Shown one piece after another: positions 58,882 through 64,000 of a stretch of 64,000 bases of DNA. A model generated the notes under the pieces. The model saw only the letters and a program-made list of their open reading frames with translations, ran no database searches and was not told the origin of the DNA. A program made the position numbers and the translations under genes. How positions within the stretch are numbered: position 1 is the first letter of the stretch; each line of letters starts with the position of its first letter. The stretch covers positions 617,386 to 681,385 of the forward strand of contig JANVFP010000030.1 in the NCBI GenBank assembly GCA_027919835.1. The letters run 5' to 3'. The DNA comes from Lentinula raphanica. Its lineage: Eukaryota; Basidiomycota; Agaricomycetes; Agaricales; Omphalotaceae.

Positions 58882-61528
58882 ATGTCGTCGCGTACAGCTG
58901 GATCTTCGTCCTCACGAAAGCAATACACCGTCCGAGAACTACGTAGCAAGGCTTCGACTTCAGACGACTTCAAATTCAACAGTCAACTTCGGGCTCGGGA
59001 CAGTGTTACTGCGAAAAAGCAAGTCTTGTTTCTCCCGGCCTCTCAGCGTGAATGCGACCTCCTTCGACAAGCCTGGCCTTCCCATAGTAACGCGTTCGAC
59101 TCGGTGTATGCCTTGAAACGCTACGCTGACCCTGGTCCCATTGACTTTCCCAACTCTCCATCTTCCGATTACAAGAGCAAGGTTCCGGACACCTTTTATC
59201 CAGACCTGCTCGTGCAGTTCGTGGACGATTTCAGTCAAGGGCCAATCTGTCAGGACGAGGGATACACTCTGTATCGTGCCATGACCACCGTACAAGACGC
59301 GCTTGCCGACGTGATGGAAGGTCCAAAAGCCAAAACCAAGGAAGCCCTGTTGGCTATGTTTAAAAATCCCAAGGTGACCAGTGCCCTGGTAAGTGCTGTT
59401 TCTCCCTTCCAAGCTTCAGCTAACTTGTTCCAGGGGTACTACCGCATCTTCTGGCACAAGACACGTTGCTGCCCTCTCTTCGCGCTTCGTTTCGTCTGTC
59501 TTCTCTGCGACCTCTGTGAGAAGGTCTTGACCAAAGCCGAGTACACTTCCAAGGTCTACAACGAGGACTCGCGTCGAGGATTAGGCGTGGACCGGGCTTT
59601 ACGACTCAAGATTTGCGTAAGTATCCCTTTCTGTTCAGAGGCAGGGACTTTCGACTAATCTGTTCGTGTTAGACTCTCAAAGGTGCCTCTCACAATGCAA
59701 CCTCGCTCGCCATCCCGCTGCCTCTCGATCCTACGACCTTCGAGGGTCAACTTCTCATAACCATTGCCCAGTCTGGTGCTGCAGGCCAGGTACTCCGGCA
59801 CCCAGTTACGGACCTGATCTTACTGCCAGACCCCAACGGGGTGGAGGATCTACCTCCTGCTAGCCCCCTTATCAACGCTGTGGAGGACGATGACTTTGGC
59901 ATGGAAGGTCCTGCTTCCCCAGTCGATGAGAACGATGGGCCGGCTTCTCCCACTGCTGGTTTCGAGGATGAAGACGATGGAGAGACCGAGGTCTCTGAGG
60001 ATATCGAAGTAGAAGACATATTTAAAGCTCCCAAAGGAAAGGGTAAAGCAAAGGCCTCCCTAGGTATGTATTTTCACATCCTCGGGGTCTGAGGCCTAGC
60101 CTAACTCTGCCTATCTCTTTTCAGAACTTCCTATTCGTCACAGTCCTCGGGTCAAGCCTTCCAAAGTCTCGTCGGCCAAGGTTGGTCCCCCTGTGGCCAG
60201 TAGACCTGTTCCCAAGCCAACGAAACGCGAACGTGAATCTTCCTCACCGATCGCGGATACGGTAAGTCCATTTTTCGTTCTTCGATCACTCATGTGAGCT
60301 AACCATAGTCTATTTCTTAGGAAATGCAGGAGCCGTTGCCCAAGAAGGCCAAGACTTCCGCTGCTCCGGTCAAAGCCGCTAAGGAGACTGTGTCTCCTCA
60401 AGTTGCTGACACCGCCGTCTCCAGAACCTCCAAGAGTTCCAAGGCGACTCGCGACGCGTCCACAGAGCCCGAGGTCCCTTTAGCACATAACGATCTGGAT
60501 ACGAAAACCCATCACGCCCTGTTTCTTACGAACCCCAACTTTCAGGTAAAGACTGCTTTCGCCGACCTCGTAGAGCAAGACTCGGGTGTCAAGCGTCGTC
60601 TGGAGATGCAGATCCTTCGATCATCACCATGGACGATCGATGACGAGCTCAAAGAGCTTGGTGCTTTCCTAACCACTGGTGGTGTCTCCTTTTCGTTGGA
60701 AAACCTGGGCCGCTTTGGCCACCTGGTTTCGCGAAGAATGGTTCACGAAGATTCCGATATGGCAGTGCCGGATCCCGACCTGGCTCCCTCCTTGGACTGC
60801 GTTTCGTGCCAGGTCCGGGGACTCACTTGCACTGCTGGTTCGCGTCTAGGGGGTCCCTGTCAGGGATGCACACAATCTCATCGCACATGTCCCAGTGCTC
60901 TTCACTTGGAGCTTCAGTCGGATCTCCTGCAAGATCTTCCCAGATCTGTACAATCTCTTCCCGGAGGTAAGTAGTTCGTCTTATTTGGTGATTTGCTGGA
61001 GCCCCGCGCTGACATTTTGTCACCCCGGACATTTCAGGATATTCTTTGGCCGTCGCCCGTTTCCAGACTGGATTGGATCGCTATTTCCGCGCGCAGGAGC
61101 TGGCTCAAGAGATGTTCAACTTGGCTGGCTACAACCTCGCCAGTTTGGTCCGTGACCTCAAGGTATCTGGACTCGACGCTAACGTTGTTCTGACTGCTTG
61201 GGCTAAGGAACACCCCGATGAGAAACTCAGCTACGACGATGCGACCCTCTTCGCCACATTCTTCAACTGGAACTCTTCGTGTAACCTCTCAGCCTATCTC
61301 GAGAAACCGGAGGAGATCGAGAAGTTCCAACAGTTCCTGAAGGATCACAAGCTCGACCTTCCTTCGGTTCCTTCGACCTCGGGTGAAGTCACATCTGTTC
61401 CCAGCGAGTCTCCAGCTGAAGAACCAAAGAGGACCTACTCGGCCATGCACGCCTCTAACTGGAATGTCGAGGCAGCAGCGCAGCCAGATGAACCGGCCGC
61501 TCCTATCGCTGAGGAGCAGAAACCTTGA
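58882..61528 (+). CDS. Unrecognised protein with an internal Cys6 (Zn2Cys6-spaced) cluster
   Basis: Exons 58882-59388, 59434-59616, 59673-60063, 60125-60261, 60321-60966, 61038-61528 = 785 codons (784 residues). The first intron (45 nt) is a multiple of three and open, but has GTAAGT, GCTAAC and TTCCAG, so I treat it as spliced. The N-terminal ~230 residues look globular (DTFYPDLLVQFVDDF, YTLYRAMTTVQDALADVM). Then follows an acidic, Lys-Gly-rich linker (KAPKGKGKAK). Cys566-x2-Cys-x6-Cys-x9-Cys-x2-Cys-x6-Cys596 (CVSCQVRGLTC...CQGCTQSHRTC) has exactly the Zn2Cys6 spacing, but it is internal and not basic like a DNA-binding cluster. A helical region follows (RFQTGLDRYFRAQELAQEMF), then a Pro/Glu tail. 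Not recognised; possible gag-like or regulatory protein of a multicopy mushroom family (inference). Confidence 0.7.
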
Positions 61529-62331
61529 ATCATACTCGGTTTCTGCCTCCTCTTAGGACTTGGTTTCTTTTTGGCGGATCTGTTCGGCGGTACGCATTTC
61601 TTGGACTCAGACAACCTACTTTGTACATATCGCAAGTCATGGACTCAGCCTACAGACCCTTAGGGTCACTACATACGGACTAAATCTTCCTCAATCACTA
61701 TCGTAGCCTATGTAGTTTCCTCTTCGTGGTCTCATTTTGGTACATCTTTACAGACACTTAGGTATCACCTCTGTAGTCTGATCTAATGCATGGCCTTTGT
61801 GCCATTTTGATCTTGAAACCTCGTGAGAAAACCAACCATAAGTCCACTGAGTTCATGAAGTTAATAGATCTATCCTCCATAGTGTTATTAAAGTAGTCTC
61901 TAATAGAAGTCTTTGAAATACGAGTTTCATTGACCCTATTGAACCTCTTTGTAAGAGCAATGAACAGATCTAGTGTATCCCTTGTTACAGGACCCCTAGA
62001 TCTGTGAGTATATGCGGAAAACACGAATAGATCCATTCGTTCTTTCGTGCCTTTCGCTTATAAAATGTTGGTGGTCACTGCCCTAAGGTCTCTTAATCCT
62101 TTGGGCAACTAATGTGAGCTACGTCGGCCTCAGATCTAGTGCTATACATGTTACCCACATGCTTGTTTCACTTAGATCACTGACTTCGTAAAATTTAAAA
62201 TTTTGAAAATTTTCGAAACACAGTGTCCCCTCCCCCAAACTAAAAGCTCAGCAGTCCCTGCTGACTCAGGCAAGGAAAGTTTTCATATAAAACAGCACTG
62301 ATCTGAGTAGATCCAACTCCCAAACAAAAAT
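61529..62331. other. Intergenic, AGATCT-rich, with promoter signals of the next gene
   Basis: Four AGATCT sites (61866, 61966, 61998, 62132) plus near matches. A GTTGGTGGT...GGGCA-like stretch (62067-62107) resembles one at 57663-57680. A CATATAAAA sequence at 62285 is a plausible TATA box 47 bp upstream of the ATG at 62332. Confidence 0.5.
62230..62264 (+). promoter_or_regulatory. 15-nt box plus hairpin upstream of the 62.3-kb gene
   Basis: CTCCCCCAAACTAAA (62230-62244) identical to 58408-58422, three bases, then TCAGCAG-TCC-CTGCTGA (62248-62264), a perfect 7-bp stem. Relative to the first copy the arm sequence changed on both sides so pairing is kept. 68 bp upstream of the ATG. Confidence 0.6.
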
Positions 62332-63743
62332 ATGGCGCCCAACCACGAATTTTCCAACATTCCCCTTCGTTTGGAGTCCGAGCTTGAGGACTGGGCTGAC
62401 GATGCAGCACACTGGGTGAAGGTACTATGTCAAGATCGTACCCTAGGATTCAGTGCTGCTATCAATCAACAAGGATCCATCAAACTTCAGACTTCGACGA
62501 GAAAAGCTATCATGGCTGATGTAAAATCTGCCTATGAACACATTGTATGTATTTCATGACTAGATCTGTTCATTATCAGACTTCTGACGGCTTTTCCAGT
62601 CCCTTAAGGTGTCGAAGGAGGCTGCCAGTCTCAACACATCGTACATGCAACAGTATGAGGCCTTGAGTGAGGCCTTGATCGGCATCATGGCCTTCTCTGA
62701 GATCGCAGAGGAGGCCGGCAGACTCTACCCCAACGTCAAGAATGAGGGTGGACAAGACTCCAGGATGGAACTGTTCCTCGACGAGCTCGTCAAGATCCGC
62801 CGTTCCGCCACACGAGCCAAAATGCAGAAGGCCGAGGCTGCTGCAAAGGAAGTCAAAAACTCGACTCCAGGAGTAAGTATTGCTTCGAATAACTTTGTCC
62901 CTTCGATAGATCTGATCTATTTTCAAAGACCAAAGGCAAGGAATCGTCCAAGGCCAGAGAAAAGACCGTGGAACGTGCTTCAGTCGAGCCCATTGACGCT
63001 GAACAGAAGTTCATGGAAGAAATCGTGAGTAGATCTGTTCGTCGAGTCGATCCGAAGTACTGATCCATCGAGTTAGGAAGCAGATCTCGCCGCTGCCGAA
63101 GCTGAAGACGAGGCTGCTGCACGTAAGGCCCGTCCCAAGGGAACTACTGCCTTCCTTCGTCGTCAACAGGCAAGTACAGGCTGTGATGGCATTGCAGCCT
63201 ACGCCATTCTTGCTTATCGAGCCGAACGTCGTGCTAAGTTGTATCGAAAGGGCACTCCCGTCAAGGTAGCTGACCAAGATAGCCCTGTACGTCGTTCCAC
63301 TTGATAGATCTAACGGTTTCTGATGAAGATCTTCAGATGGAGGACGCTGCAGGTGAAGAAGAGGCGTCTCCCAAGGCTAAGTCTAAGTCCAAGTCCAAAA
63401 AGAAGTCTAAGGTCGTAGAGGAGACTCCTGAGCCAATGGCTGACCCGGATATCATCGTAAGTACCTTTAGATCTACTCAAAACGAATAGATCTGACGATT
63501 CTTTAGATGGAAGAGGAACCCAAACCCAAGGCTAAGGCCAAGGGGACGAATGCTGAGGAAGAGACTATGAAGGCTTCCAAGGGCAAGGGAAAACGAAAGC
63601 GACAGGACCAAGACGTGGGGGCAGCAGGATCCGCCGAGACTTCAGTGAATCCTGAGCCTTACTCAACCACTGCTGGACCTGAGACTATCGTTCAGCCCTT
63701 GCGACCGGAGAGGAACAGACCAAGAGGACCAAGGTCTACCTAG
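62332..63743 (+). CDS. Unrecognised Lys/Glu-rich protein; all introns phase 0 and contain AGATCT
   Basis: Exons 62332-62544, 62600-62872, 62929-63024, 63077-63286, 63337-63456, 63507-63743 = 383 codons (382 residues). The N-terminal ~160 residues may fold (SELEDWADDAAHWVKVL, SEALIGIMAFSEIAEEAGRLY); the rest is charged and low-complexity, with Lys-Ser repeats (KSKSKSKKKSK) and KGKGKRKRQ that could direct nuclear localisation. Each of the five introns starts and ends between codons, and each carries at least one AGATCT, in three of them overlapping the branch-like CTRAY. The stop at 63741 may not be final: another frame runs on to a donor near 63762. No homology recognised. It resembles the 58.9-kb gene in the KGKGK motif and upstream signals only. 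Confidence 0.65.
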
Positions 63744-63914
63744 ATCTGGCCGATACTTGTAAGTACCTTGAGTCATTTCCAACAGATCTTCTCTTCTTTT
63801 CGCTCTATTATTTATCACAGAGCAGCAAGGATCACTAGATCTATTGCTTTAGCATGTTGTCTTGCATTTGAACTGTCTCTAGGACGTGGTATCTGAGCTA
63901 ATCATCTTCACAGG

Positions 63915-64000
63915 CGACCCTGGAGATTCCGAAAACTGGGACCTCATCCGTCTCCTTCAAGATATCACTCATAGCCACGCTGCTGAGTACAGCAACTATT
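63915..64000 (+). CDS. Partial exon running off the window
   Basis: After an acceptor (TTCACAG, ending 63914) an open frame reads ...DPGDSENWDLIRLLQDITHS and remains open to base 64000. It could be a later exon of the 62.3-kb gene, joined through the alternative frame that ends at a GTAAGT near 63761, or the start of another gene. AGATCT occurs at 63784 and 63837 in the presumed intron. Confidence 0.4.

Overview
The window is nuclear DNA of a basidiomycete fungus, most likely an Agaricomycete. The genes carry many short introns (mostly 45-85 nt, GT...AG, CTRAY-type branch sites). Conserved nuclear genes include D-amino acid oxidase, complex I NDUFV1, Mediator MED13, TIM44 and APC11. Around them lie lineage-specific genes typical of mushroom genomes: a DUF6533-like membrane protein, single-TM proteins and a protein with an NLR-associated glycine/asparagine motif. 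Gene models below were built by eye from splice sites, frame continuity and protein similarity; where exon lengths are given they sum to a whole number of codons.

Layout. 0.2-17.3 kb is an ordinary euchromatic block: D-amino acid oxidase (+), NDUFV1 (+), a single-TM protein (-), MED13 (+), a bZIP factor (+) and an O6-alkylguanine-DNA alkyltransferase (-). At 17.4-17.7 kb an inverted-repeat element encloses telomere-like CCCTAA repeats. At 18.7-19.3 kb lies a small zinc-finger gene (+). From 19.6 to 28.1 kb lies a very large, low-complexity gene of the LIM-domain-binding (LDB1/SEUSS/Adn1-PtaB-like) family (-), followed by an intron-containing tRNA-Arg(ACG). 28.6-38.9 kb holds a multi-TM protein, an HD-domain hydratase-like protein, a small unknown gene, TIM44, APC11 and a degenerate gene. 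39.7-46.4 kb is a second, diverged copy of the LDB gene with its own tRNA-Arg(ACG), so the gene and its tRNA neighbour were duplicated together.

46.8-57 kb is accessory: an unknown gene, three structurally different short inverted-repeat (MITE-like) elements, two membrane-protein genes and a coding-intact hAT transposase gene of about 820 codons. 57-64 kb is the strangest part. Two unrecognised multi-exon genes (784 and 382 residues) sit in DNA saturated with the palindrome AGATCT (29 sites seen in 6.9 kb, against about 1.7 expected), including every intron of the second gene. Each gene is preceded by the same 15-nt box followed by a hairpin whose arms differ in sequence but keep pairing.

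Two events stand out. First, the last exon of the LDB gene at 19.6 kb is a copy of the last exon of the neighbouring zinc-finger gene, joined in frame through a homologous intron: a candidate recent exon capture. The paralogue at 39.7 kb lacks it, and a third, broken copy of the same zinc-finger tail lies at 31.7-32.1 kb. Second, the 57-64 kb locus looks like an undescribed gene family or element with shared cis signals.
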